Source: Citrus sinensis (lineage: Eukaryota > Streptophyta > Magnoliopsida > Sapindales > Rutaceae). Taken from it: a DNA stretch of 64,000 nucleotides. The stretch covers positions 18,540,501-18,604,500 of the forward strand of contig NC_068561.1 in the NCBI RefSeq assembly GCF_022201045.2. The letters run 5' to 3'. Positions 1-11,881 of the stretch are shown piece after piece. Each line of letters opens with the position of its first letter. Position 1 is the stretch's first letter. A program made the translations under genes and the position numbers. The notes beneath the pieces are model-generated. The model searched no databases, was not told the origin of the DNA, and saw nothing but the letters and a program-made list of their open reading frames with translations.

Positions 1-252
1 CACTTCAACAATGATCACCGGCCATACCCTTCAGATATACTGAAACAAGAAAAGAAAAATCATGCACAAGTAAAACTGCGGTCAATACATCTTTACCATT
101 CAAATGAACAAGCATATAGCTAGTTAAATCAATTTAAAAAATAATAATAATGTATCATAATTTACTAATTAGCACAAACAAGTTGTTAAATAATGTGTCG
201 TAACTTACTAATCATCACAAATAAGTTGTTAGTGCATCCCAGAATTGCTCAA

Positions 253-294
<42 letters not shown>

Positions 295-540
295 CAAAAA
301 GGGCGTTATCAAGGGCTATTTATTGATAGATCGGATGCTTGTAAGTCCGCTTTTTGGTCACAATTTGTCACTTTGCCTATCACTACCAGATCGATGTGAG
401 AGTCAAAATTTTGTTATCGCATCAAAATGACGCGTGTCCTGGTTAATTTTCCAGATATTAATCACTGGCCGGGCCCTTGTTAACCTAAGCAAAAATAAAC
501 TCAAAATATAAAGCTGCCCATTTCTTCAGGGAATTAAACT
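1..540. other. Left-edge intergenic region with (AAT)n microsatellite
   Basis: No gene is seen here. The stretch is AT-rich and holds an (AAT/ATA)n microsatellite at about 255-296, which produces meaningless poly-Asn or poly-Ile reading frames. The last 200 bases probably hold the promoter of the PLAC8-type gene that follows, but no single TATA box stands out. Confidence 0.6.
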
Positions 541-933
541 CGCAAATCTTCAGTCTCAGCCTTTGCTGAGCACCTACCAAGGTACGGTGTCGTTTCTCTG
601 AATATGGTTTTGTTTTGAAAATGGGTTTCAAGTTTCATTTCTTAAGTGCTTGGTATAATTGCAAGAGAAATTTTGGTCGGGTACAGTAAATTCTTGTTCT
701 TCTAATCGCATGCTCTAATGGATCTGAGTCAGTTGATTTACACATAGCTTCTTGGTTTTATAAATTAGAAGAAAGGGTTTCTCTTATGAGTGAAAAGATT
801 GCATCTTGATGGATTTTGCGGTTCTAAATTTATTTACTAATTGGCATTTCATGGTCCTTACAGAACAATACCGAACGATTCAATAGAGATTCTGGAGATA
901 ACATCATACAAATCAGTTTTCTATTCTAAAAAG

Positions 934-3208
934 ATGACTAGCCAAAGTGGTTATGTGCCGCCTCCTTATATTCCTTTGGGACAGTCAGATTCGGGACTGG
1001 AGATTGTTCCTCAAAAAGAAGACCTCTCTGATCCTCGTCACCCAAGTGATGGCCCGGTGCAATGGTCATCTGGAATCTGTGCTTGTTTCGATGATATGCA
1101 GAGCTGTATGCTACTTTATGCCTTGTGACCTTGATTTTATCAGAAGGGAAATTGTCAAGGTGCCCCTTAAAGTTTAAAATGAATAGACAGGGCTGTTTTT
1201 GTGTTGTTTTCTTTGTTTTTGCACTTAAAGAGTCTCAAAATTGTGATTTATAATTCTAAAGTGTTTGCCGCTTAGCTTGGTTGATAGTTAATGGTAAATG
1301 AAGTTTAAAGAGCCTTAAAGGACAAGAGAAGAGCCCCTGTCAGCATTTCTCTTTTAGCTTACATATGAGAGGAAAAGATGTACAGAGAATTCAGATAATT
1401 GGATATGAAGAAAAGCTATAATACAAGTAGCATGTTAAGCTTTATTGTGATTTATGTATGTAATGGTTGCTATCTATCAGTTGCCTGGTTGCATCTGAAA
1501 TCTGGTCTACCATTTAGATTCTTGTTTATAGTATTTTGAATGAATGTAGAAGTTACCATTTTGAATTCTTAATGACTTGTTTGTTGATTTTGGTCCAAGA
1601 AACCATAATTTATATTCTAGTAGAGGAGACCTCTCACACTTGCTCTTGATCTTTTAGTACAGTCCAACAGTTCCCAGACATGCACATGATATAAAGAAAG
1701 GACAGGCATTGTAGATAACTTGAGAAAGTTTGTAATAAATCTTTAACTCTAAGACATCCACAAGGAGAAAAGGAAGATGGGACAATGAATAGGGCGGAGG
1801 GGAAAATTTAGTGATAACCTTTGAGAAATGTTTTGGCCACAGTAGATCCTGCCAACATAGCTTTTTAAAGAGAGTGTAGATGACATGAGAAGGTTGTAAT
1901 AATCCTTTAAGTCTACTCTCAGACATATACGAGGAGAAGGAAGATGGGGTAAAGGATGGGGTGGAGGGGAAAGTTTGCTAATAACCATATGGAGGAATAT
2001 TTGGGCCGCAAGAGCTTGGGTGCAAGTAATTTAGTTGAAAAAAGTTATTTCTATTTTTTTCAAGTGTGTGTCTGTATTCTAATTGTGAATCCCGGAAACT
2101 TCTGTTCTAGTTGTGGGTAAAAGTGAGAACCATGACTTGACTCCAATTTGTTTCTGTTGTACAGGTTGTATAGGTCTTTTCTGCCCATGGTATCTGTTTG
2201 GGAAGAATGCAGAGTTCTTGGGCTCTGGAACTTTCACAGGATCTTGCTTGACCCATTTTATTACATGGGCTTTTGTCAATACTGTATGTTGCTTGTTGAC
2301 TGATGGAATTTTGTTGGGATTACCTGGATGCTTTGTTTCCTGTTACGCATGTGGCTACCGTCGAACACTACGGACAAAGTATAATCTGCCGGTACTACTC
2401 TTAACAAGTGTTTGGCAAAGATAGTTTTATCATGTGAAGAACTTTTTTATCCCTCCATTTCTTTTGCTTGTAGTTCATCGGTCTTTGATTGTCCTATAAA
2501 CCTGTGTTCTTATGAAGGATTAACAAACAAGTTGGTGATCTAGGATTTAGATGTGTAGTTTCAGAAATTTTGATATTGAAATTTACTTACTAGGACTTCT
2601 TATGATAATTATTTGATTATGAAACAAACCGTATCATAAAGTGATTCTGTGAGTAGTATATTGCATATCCTCACAAACTCACTATCAAAACATGTCTTCT
2701 TTTCTGTGTTCCTAGATAATGCTTGAGAAAATCATAAAAATTATTTCATTGGCAGAATACTAGTAAAAATATATAGAAAGGGAGAGGAGAAATCCAAGAG
2801 TTAAAGTTATTGTGGATTGAATTGAAATTAGTTTAATATCATAGTGATGATGTTAGCTGCCAAAGAATTTGTTAGGCATGCGATTTCGTCTTTTTCCCCA
2901 AAAAGTTGGCCAAAACTCAGTTGGGTTTCATGTCAGCCAATTCATCCCTCTACCCTTGCAATTTCTCTATGGCTTTGTTATGAAATTGTCACTGTTAGAC
3001 TTAGCTGTGGTTTACCAGTTCTTGATGTCTAATGCAGGAAGCACCATGTGGGGACTTTGTTACCCACTTTTTTTGCCATTTGTGTGCCATTTGTCAAGAA
3101 TACAGGGAAATACGTGAAAGATCTAGTGACGCTAATCCTCCTGATCTCAGCTTAGCCGTAGTCACAGTCCCACCAACCCAGACTATGGAATCAGGTTCCA
3201 AGCAATAG
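934..3208 (+). CDS. PLAC8-domain (cell number regulator / PCR-like) protein
   Basis: Three coding exons were read by eye: 934-1105, 2165-2391 and 3038-3208, giving 189 residues. All junctions are GT-AG and in frame. The PLAC8 core starts at about residue 46 (WSSGICACFDDMQSCC) and continues into CCIGLFCPWYLFGKN, the cysteine-rich signature of the family, then a hydrophobic stretch (residues ~75-120) and a second Cys cluster (APCGDF, CHLCAICQEYREI). Plant PLAC8 proteins (FW2.2, CNR, PCR) are small membrane proteins linked to organ size and to Cd or Zn movement; which role applies here cannot be told. The ATG at 934 is the first in frame. A 5'UTR intron (donor GTACGG at 582, acceptor CAG at 861-863) is likely. 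Intron 1 holds an internal tandem repeat. Confidence 0.9.
1706..1986. repeat. Imperfect tandem duplication in intron 1 of the PLAC8 gene
   Basis: About 115 bases at 1706-1826 (running from gtagataacttgagaaag to the purine-rich gggcggaggggaaa and ataacc) recur at 1874-1986 with many substitutions. The spacing is about 165 bp. The copies are clearly diverged, so the event is old. Confidence 0.65.
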
Positions 3209-4300
3209 CACTTCTGCATTGATGATTCAAATGAGACCGGCACTATGATGGATTCAACTCAGCTTTTCACATGCTTTGCCAGAATACGTTCCAGTTCCCA
3301 TTCCTAAAGCCAATGTATTTCGATTTCAGGAGTCAGATTTGAATCTCAGCTGTCTATTGTTAACTGGTGTTAGCGAGTATTTTGAATCTAAATGGTTAAT
3401 TTAGTAGGAAACTACTGTATGACTATTACATGAAATTCAGTGACGAATGTGTACTGCATTGATCTCTACTATATATCCCCTCTAATCAGAATTTTGCTTT
3501 CAGGCCATTTAATGCTAATGTTTTTTTAGTACCTATGCGAGTTTCTACAGAACGCAGATGTAAGCAATATGCAGCTCTTATCTTCTGGCAAAGGTTTGAA
3601 ATATCAACTAATATTTTAGATACTTAATGAATCTTGGATCTGGCTCAGAGAGGGGGTGGGGGGAAAAGAAAAATGAATCTCGGAGCGCTTTGATGCCCGC
3701 TCAGAGCCTAAGGCTCTGGTAATATAGTTTTTCAAGTTGAATTTATTTAAATAAATTTTTTATAATAAGAATTTTTATTTAAAAAATTTTAGTTGTTTGA
3801 TTGTTAATAAAAAATTTTATTAAAAATTATAAAATTATTTTAATAGATAATTTTTTAAATTATATTTTTAAAAAATAAAATAAAAATTATTAAATAAGTA
3901 GATGATAGTTTAAATATTTTAATATTTAAGAATGATTTTAAATTTATACTCTCAAAAGGTTAAAATTTAAATTTTTATAAGTAGAGATAAAATAATTTAT
4001 TTAATTTTTAAAAATTTAATTCAAAAAATAAATAATAACAAAAATTTATAAAATTAAATAAATATTTATAACCATTAAAAAAATTATAATAAACAGGACT
4101 AAACCACGTGGAGTGGGCTAACGAGGCCCGTACTTTTGAAACCTCACCAGGCCAGAAATATTAACGAAAAATAAAAGGGAAAAGACGAGAGGGGCACGTG
4201 TAACTTCTAACGAACTTAGCTCGCTGCCAAAGTGGCAAGTAACAAACAAACAAACCCCTCCCTCAGGACTCTGGAGAGCTGCATTGGATTTCCATGCTTT
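3209..4300. other. Intergenic: PLAC8 3' region, very AT-rich block, then PQ-loop promoter
   Basis: The first ~400 bases are probably 3'UTR and terminator of the PLAC8 gene. Bases ~3720-4095 are extremely AT-rich with no reading frame. From about 4100 composition returns to normal and the promoter side of the next gene begins. Confidence 0.55.
4104..4201. promoter_or_regulatory. Two G-box (CACGTG) elements upstream of the PQ-loop gene
   Basis: A perfect palindromic CCACGTGG lies at 4104-4111 and GCACGTGT at 4194-4201, about 600-700 bases before the start codon and close to where transcription should start. CACGTG cores are known binding sites of plant bZIP/ABF and bHLH/PIF factors. Function is inferred from the motif only. 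Confidence 0.45.
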
Positions 4301-4812
4301 CTTTTACTGTGAGTTTTCGTTTTCTTCTTCTTTTTCTTTTAATCTATTTATTAAAATCTATCTTTACTTGCATTCTGAATATCCCTTCATATGTATAAAA
4401 CTTTTCGTTATATATATATATATATATATAGTTTAATCCAGGCATGTGCAATGGATTTATCTTTATAATTATTAAAAGCTATATGCCTTTTTTAATTTTT
4501 AATTTATCATTTTAGATGGCAATGATCCTCCAAAAAGAAATGATTAGATTCTCTTTGTATTTTTCTACTTCAACCTTTTTTAGTCACCAACATATTCGTT
4601 TTCCTTTTCTGGCCATAAAAAGTTAACAAAACAATCAGTGCTGTTTTGATTCTTTCTTTGGTCATGCATTCATTTTCGTTATCTAATGCAGCAACATATT
4701 GACATACGAGAATATATTTGTTTATGCTCAAATAGATCACTGATTTCCGTCTTTCATTCTCTTTAGTTGAAGTTTCTTATAGATTGAAGGTGACAAATTC
4801 TTCGATTGAATA

Positions 4813-7800
4813 ATGGGATTGTTCAAAAGTGAAGTGGCAGTGTGCCCCAGCAATTTGCATTGTGCAGAATGGGCTAGAATATACATGGAATATTGCCTTT
4901 GCAGTGTTAGAGATGGGGTTTCTTTGGGCTTAGGATTGGCCAGTGTGATCAGTTGGGGCGTGGCTGAAGTCCCCCAAATCATTACTAATTACGAGGAGAA
5001 ATCCACTGAAGGCCTCTCAATTGCTTTTCTAACCACATGGATTCTTGGGTATGTTTGCTTTGATTTTCTTATTTAAGTGTTTAGAATTTTGTTAGTGCTT
5101 ATGACTTTGTAATGTAACTACTTTTACAGAGATCTTTTCAATGTTTTCGGCTGCCTGCTGGAACCAGCTACTGTAAGTTCTCAAACTGCAGTATTATTTA
5201 TTTATTTATTAATATTTTTATAATCCTATTTTGTTACATTTGTAACTTTATATTCGTGTCTACTATCGCAAAGAACTTATTGTTCATTCATGATGTCTCT
5301 GTCTTTTCATTGGTATTCTAAATATTTGTGTGATTAGTCTACATGTAAGATATTGTGTGAAGGTCTTTCCCATATGCAGAAGACACACTGAATTCAAAGT
5401 ATACAAGGTTTCAAGAGTCTCTTGAGTCACTGGCATTAAGTTAGTTGGATGTGTATAAATTGGTTGGATAATTGGCTTTCTTTAGTGCACTTGAAATAAC
5501 TGAGGAGGTTTTAGTGTCTTTCCCAGGGAAAGCATGCCAACAAGCAAGATGTGTATTCCCAATCCTAAGATATTTTGTTTTAACAGACCATTTTTGCTCT
5601 CTCAACGTTGTCAAACAGGCTAAGAAGGAAATTCTCTACCAACCAAAGCTAACTACTAGATGTAGTCAATGCTTCTTGCACATGGTAGATTTTGTGACAT
5701 CTAGTTAATTGAAACTCCTTTTCTTCCTTTTGCAGCTTCCAACTCAGTACTATATGGCAATGGTAAGATTGTGTGCTCAAGCATGAAGTTAACACGAAGC
5801 CTTATTGATTTCTATTTTAGTTTTGACTTATCTCATTTTCTTAATTTTTCTTGCTTTCATGTTTTATGCAGTTGTATACACTGACTACTGTAATTCTTAC
5901 CGCACAAACCATGTATTACAGTCACATTTATCCTCGTCTAAAACATAATAAACGACCCCAGACGGTAAGAATTTCTTTTGGCTCAATGGTTTCCTATAGT
6001 TATTTATGAAAAAATTACAACATACAAGTTTACTTCTGCTTTTAGGGTTGAATTACTAATTACAATTCGAAATTAAACTAGATACTCCACATTTAGACTG
6101 GTCAAACTTTTTGAGAGAAAATTGAGTGCAACAATATTTTTGAAACTGATTGTAGGAGACAAATCATAGTGCTACTTAATGATCCTGAGATCGGATACTT
6201 GTGGTTTTTTTTTTTTATGTTGATACTAAATATAAATCAATGGATATTTGGATCAAGTTCTGTTAGAAATTTGACATATTACATGCAGTGATCAAGATCT
6301 CAAATCAATCAATCGGACCAAATAGAAATTTGTTTTTTCATTTACATGACTTCTTATATTGTTTTTGTCTGAAGCCTTTTTTTTTTTTTTTTTCCCTCTC
6401 AAAAAGACAATTATTACGCTATGTATGATACTTGAATGAAATATGCTTTGTTCTGCAATGTAGGGTCTCATGCCTAACCAACCTGAGGCTGCAGAGAAGA
6501 CTAGGCCAAGTAGCAATGGTGTTGGTGAACAAGTAAACAGTTCTGGAAAATGGAAAATTGATTCTGACACTTCTGACACAGAAAATTTTTCAATTCCTAT
6601 TCCTCTTCCACCATTTCCTCGAAATGGGTCTCCTGGAAGAGAATTATACTATACGTAATTAAATTTTATGCCTTCTTGTTATTAAGTATTCACCATTGTG
6701 TTCTAGTGGATTAAACATTATAAGCATCAGACATATTGTGTTGTATGCGTGCATATACATTGGTCTGGATGTCTAGTGTGGTTGGTTGAAATGTGAATGT
6801 CAACTGAAGAGTCACCTTTTATTCAGTGTATTTTGAACAATTTGCATGTTCATCAATAATTTATGCCCTTATCCGCGAATGGTTTTTATATGATAATCAC
6901 ATATTACTAGGTGAATTTATCAGGTCTGCAAGATCACTATCAAGTAGTCATACACCTACCGCTGGATCGTTCATAGCACAACGAATGAGTCCCTCTCATC
7001 ATTCTAGGATTTCTATAGAAGAGCCCTTGCTTGGTGGACATATTTCTACACAATCTCCACCATCTACAAACACCAAAACAATGCTATGCTTGGTGAGCTC
7101 TCTTACAAGACATTGTCTTGGCAATAACATCCTGTTCTGATTCAGTAATGTAAACTTTTGATTGCCTTTTCTATTTCAGGTCCCGATAATGATATTCCTT
7201 ACAACATTTAATTTCCACTATTCGAACACTGAACATGATACGGTGTTTGAGAAACCAAACAAAGGTTTTGTGATTCAAGTAAGAAGAAAGCTTTTGCAGG
7301 TAGTTCAAGCTACAATCTTGTTTTCTTTCTATGCAGTTACTCTGTTAGGTTCTAGAGAGCACAGATAGCAAGTATTTTTGAGCTCTAGGTTATTGATTGT
7401 TTGTAGAATTTCAGCATATTTATCATCCTAGAAACTTAATGAAAATTTAGCAAATCTGGAAGACAAAAGAGATGGAGTTGGTAAGACATCTGAAAAGGGA
7501 AGCCACTGGAATTTAATGTGTTGTTGATGCCCCATTTCCATTGCCTATTTGGTCCTCCTTTTTCAAGCTTCCATTTAGATTTCTTCTTCTTTTTATTTAT
7601 TTATTTATTTTCATTTTGGAGATATTGACAGAAAACAGTTTGGGATTTTGAGAACCAATTATTTTTGTGGAATGTGATTTCTTCAGGTAAGTGGTGGTCT
7701 GTTGCAAGAAAGTGTTACTGGAGGAAGCAGTGGGATTGGAAGCTACCTTGGTTGGGCAATGGCAGCAATTTACATGGGTGGGCGGCTTCCACAAATTTGC

Positions 7801-8792
7801 TTGAATGTGAGGTTTACTTTAGCAAGTTTTTACTATTCTTCAGACAGAACAAAGCTTTTTCTTCAGTTTTCACCTTCTTAGTGATTACATAGTTCAAGTG
7901 TGCACAAGTGTTTCTGGCTCTGTTCTAGTAGAAATTTTAAAACATTGGAAACATACATGGGTGAACTCTATGTACCATGTTTATGTTAGCAGAATGTTTC
8001 CTTACTGGTTTTTCTTTGCACAATGGATGTAGAGCATCTTCTTTTTGCAATCTGAAATTTATTCTTCCGCTGTATTTTTCTATTAATCTGTTTTAATAGT
8101 TTTTTTTTTTTTTTTGAAACTTCTGATTCTTGATTTTTTTTTTTTAAATTTGTTTTCAGATAAGAAGGGGCCATGTGGAGGTAAGCAAATTTCAACTTGA
8201 AATTATATTTTTTGAATACATACAGAGGAACACTTCTGTTTGGGGTGAAAAGAATTATCGGTGTTTTAAAAAAAAAAAAGGGAATTCGCCTGTGTGTGAG
8301 AGCAAATATGATAACTGTACATTTTCTTATGAATGCTATTGCAGGGGCTTAATCCTTTGATGTTTGTCTTTGCTTTAGTGGGTAATGCAACATATGTAGC
8401 AAGGTGAATATGTTGTATCCATCATTCTTATCCTCACTGGCCTGTCTTCTTTGGATTCTTTCTCAGCTCTCTAAGGACATATAATTATTTTTTTGCTTTT
8501 GCAGCATACTTGTTAACAGCGTGGATTGGTCAAGAATCAGACCAAATCTGCCATGGCTTGTGGATGCAGGAGGCTGTGTGCTGCTTGATTCTTTTGTATC
8601 CTTTTTGAAGTGATCATGATTTTGCCATTCTCTTAACAATTATATACCCTATTGGTTGTCAGCTTTGACACCATCAGAATTCTCCGAATTTGTCTGGAAC
8701 CTTAATGTCTTTTCTAGATTTTAATCCAGTTTATCTACTACCGGTATCGGTCATTTCAAGAGGATAAGCATGAAAACTCTAATTCAGCTTAG
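4813..8792 (+). CDS. PQ-loop repeat membrane protein (lysosomal/vacuolar 7-TM transporter family)
   Basis: Twelve exons can be joined in frame: 4813-5048, 5130-5172, 5736-5762, 5872-5964, 6464-6654, 6924-7092, 7180-7299, 7687-7806, 8160-8180, 8345-8403, 8505-8595 and 8718-8792, giving 414 residues. The first PQ motif is in GVAEVPQIITNYEEKSTEGLS (about residues 52-72, exon 1) and the second in MGGRLPQICLNIRRGHVEGLN (exons 8-10). Between them lies a long hydrophilic loop rich in Ser, Pro and Thr (exons 5-6). The C-terminal half has two more hydrophobic segments. The family (yeast Ypq1, mammalian PQLC2, Arabidopsis At4g36850) includes vacuolar or lysosomal exporters of basic amino acids; substrate here is inferred. 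Exon 9 is a 21-base microexon. Inside exon 7 there is a second possible donor (CAA|GTAAGA at ~7279), so a shorter isoform could exist. Confidence 0.9.
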
Positions 8793-10217
8793 AAGATGAC
8801 CAACATCCAAGTAATTCAAGATATCTCCCTCTCGTGGTGCATTTGTACTGAGTGTTTATTTCTTTGGTCTTCGCATCAAATTTGTTAAGAGAATCAGGTT
8901 TTATTGGTTGCGTTATCGTTGTGGTTCTGTTATTAATCTCAAGATTATAAGTACAGCTAAGGGCCTATGGTGATTAACTCAAACCTAAGCCTATTATATA
9001 AACATTTCTTTTTGCTTTTCTCTTTCCTAACCTCTATTCCAATATTATGCAACGACATTTCCTCATTTATAATTAAATCTAGGTGAAAAGAAAGAGGAGA
9101 GAAAGTGGGAGAAACAGAAAATGTTGGATATTAGAGGGAAATTAGAAATAGAGAAAGAACAGAAACTTGGGAGACCAGAAAAATTGAGCGAAAAGAATCA
9201 TTTCCCCGAGGATCATACAGTAAATTAGAAATTAGAAAGGAATATAAACTTGGATGATGAAAATAATTGAGAGAATAGAATCATTTTTCCTCGAAGACCA
9301 TACAGTAGCTTATCAAATATAAGCTCTCAGTTTGTATTTATATGTAGCTGTATATGCATGCTTCCTAATTTTTTTCTAAATAGGTTGCCAATTCTTCATT
9401 ATTGCTTATTTCATAAGTTGAGTTGGGCATCTTTGGAGCCCAAATGTCTATTTCTTTGAGTTTTGTGATATTTTCAGTCAGAATTGAGAGAATAATTTGT
9501 CCGGCCACCAGAATAAAGATAAAAGTGAGAAGTATCTAAATGATAATATTGAAGTGTAGTAGACTAATTAAAGCCTGTTGAATGTACAAAAGTTTTGTGA
9601 TGCTTTTATGTCTGTTTATATACATGCAACAGATGCATCAGTACCTGTTATATAACCAGAACATATGTAGCCAAAACACAGTACATGGTTATATTGACTA
9701 ATTTTTAAAGGTTTATATATTGCCAGTTTGAACTAATTTGTATACTATTTTCTCCTTACAAGACTTCAAAAAAAAAAATTGTAGTGATAATGCTGTGTAG
9801 GAGACTTGTTTGCATCTCCAAGAATGATTCACATATTTTTGCTGGTGCTGAACTGAATGAGCCTGAAAAGCTCTGATTTTGCAGACTTAGCTACATGCAA
9901 GAGCAAAGTGCTGGAGTTAATTCCTGTTAACTGAATTCATGATATTCAGGATTTGTTCAGGGAGTTAACAGAATATGTCTTCTGTTTTCTTTCTTTTAGC
10001 ATTCATTTTGTTGTCCACATCAAAAAAAGCTTGTATGATTCACTTTGAACAAACTCCATTTCTAGATTCAAAATTCCTTTCCTTAAAATTTACAACCACT
10101 CATTCCAACTTCTTTTACAAATTGAGTTTCTCAGTGTTAACATCTCTTTAACATCTCTCAAAGAAATGTAATGATTTAATTATAAATTGGTGAATGAAAA
10201 TGTATAGATTATATAGT
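8793..10217. other. Intergenic between convergent PQ-loop and DUF309 genes
   Basis: No gene is seen. The two flanking genes converge, so this region holds both 3' ends. A roughly 84-base imperfect tandem duplication occurs at about 9140-9221 and 9228-9308; both copies contain cttg(g)ga...agaatcattt and end in catacagta. Confidence 0.6.
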
Positions 10218-11302
10218 TTATTTACAGGCCATTAGATGTTCTTCAGTAGCATTTAGCGTGGGAAGCTTCACCTTTATTGACTTATCATCAGAGCCATACG
10301 ATCTCTGAGGATCAAACACTATATACATAATTTGATTATGGTCACTCTCTAGATGATAAAGCTGCTGCCCAGCTGCATAATCCCCAAGCAATTGGTATGA
10401 TCTTTCTGATTGATCCATTGCTAGACAAATGTCATCAGCACCTGATAGATAAAAAATGGTTCTAATCATATACAAATTAAAGCCCTCATTTTGTTCATAA
10501 CAATGTAAATTCGGCACTCAATTTATTTGCTAACTGCGGTTTCTTGCCAGAAAGTACCAATCAAGTCAACTGATTAATCCCGACGTTATATACCATATGC
10601 TTAAGATGAGCGTGGAAGCTGCAGTTTTCACTTGCAGGGGAAACTAAAATAACCCAATGCAATAATTAAGATGTGAAATATGGTAAACAGAAACTCACAG
10701 GCTGCTAATTCAATTTGAGTTCGATATATAAACTCCAAAGCAGCAGAAATCTCATTCTCGAATTCATGAAATGGTCCACTCCTAAGATTCATCTTTCTAA
10801 GCTTACCCAGTCCCTCTCCCAACTCCATCATTGCCCCTTTATGATTCTGTAGCAAAATTACAAAACCATTTAAAAAATTAAAAAAAAATATATATATATA
10901 TATTTATACATTTAGGGTCGTTAGTTGTTAAGTAACCTGATTGAAAAGGTGATAAAACCCAACGGCACATTGGAGAACTCCGTGAATGAGAGTTCTTGTT
11001 GGTTCTTCAGCAGTGTACCACAGAGATTCAAGACAGTCATGGCATTTATAGTATGCCCTTTCATTGAAAAGCGCTACTGCCTCGTCGAAACTGCAATTTT
11101 CTCCATCATTATCATCTTCTTCTTTAGCAGAGTAACGATACAGAACGCGAAATGATTTGAAGTTGGTGGTATGGATTGAACCATAAGCCTTGTTGCTGTT
11201 ACTGTTGAGCTTTGAGGATGGCAGAAGAATGAATGGAGGTGAAGTGATGGATGGAGGAGAAACTAGTGACGAGATATTTGAGACTTGGAGAGCAACTGCC
11301 AT
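10218..11302 (-). CDS. DUF309-domain protein, probably plastid-targeted
   Basis: Three exons on the minus strand, 11302-10937, 10846-10699 and 10441-10218, join in frame to 245 residues. The first ~60 residues are rich in Ser, Asn and Thr, almost free of acidic residues and start MAVALQVSN, which suits a chloroplast transit peptide. The DUF309 signature follows at about residues 70-125: FNERAYYKCHDCLESLW, then GVLQCAVGFYHLFNQNHKGAM. DUF309 proteins are small helical proteins of unknown biochemical role, found in bacteria and plastids. The C-terminal ~75 residues look like a plant extension and were not recognised. The exon 1 donor (GTTACT) is weak but the join is supported by the domain. Confidence 0.85.
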
Positions 11303-11881
11303 TATTTCATTTGTGGTGGAGCTTCAAACTTGACTGAATTGAGTACATAAAACACTCCTCCAAATGTCACTGCCAGCCATTGGGTTGAGTTCAAACTTAG
11401 ACTTGATATTTTTGCCAGATATTTTGTTATGGATATTTACAAATAACACATTGTAAGTAATAATATTGTTCCGCTAATGGAAGATTTCCTGAAGGTTTAG
11501 TGGATTCAGACATTGTACATGAGTTTAGATATATATTTTACATGTTACCAATTCATCGAAATATTATAATGCAATCAAATGCTATTAAGTCGATACGATC
11601 AAGGAGGAACTTAAAATTCAAGCACATTTTCAAAAGGGTCAAACAAGAACAGGTGTATGAAAAAGTGCAACATTCACCAGCTGGAGTACTAACTAAGCAT
11701 AACACAATCAATCATCCAGAACTTGATGCATAATATATTTACATAAACACAAAAATCTGATACCCTCAACACTATGTAGTCCACATGCCGCAGATAATTA
11801 CTACTGCAGAATGTTGCAATTAATCACTTGAAACCAAAAACAAGTGAGAAACATAGAAAAAGGATGCATCCAATTGCAAAT
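11303..11881. other. Intergenic between DUF309 and TOC34 genes
   Basis: Nothing coding is evident. The region combines the DUF309 promoter (right of 11302, read on the minus strand) with the 3'UTR of the TOC34-like gene, both genes pointing left. Confidence 0.5.

Noticed and set aside
193-430. Reading frames with poly-Asn or poly-Ile
   Set aside because: They are translations of an (AAT)n microsatellite with no conserved flanks.
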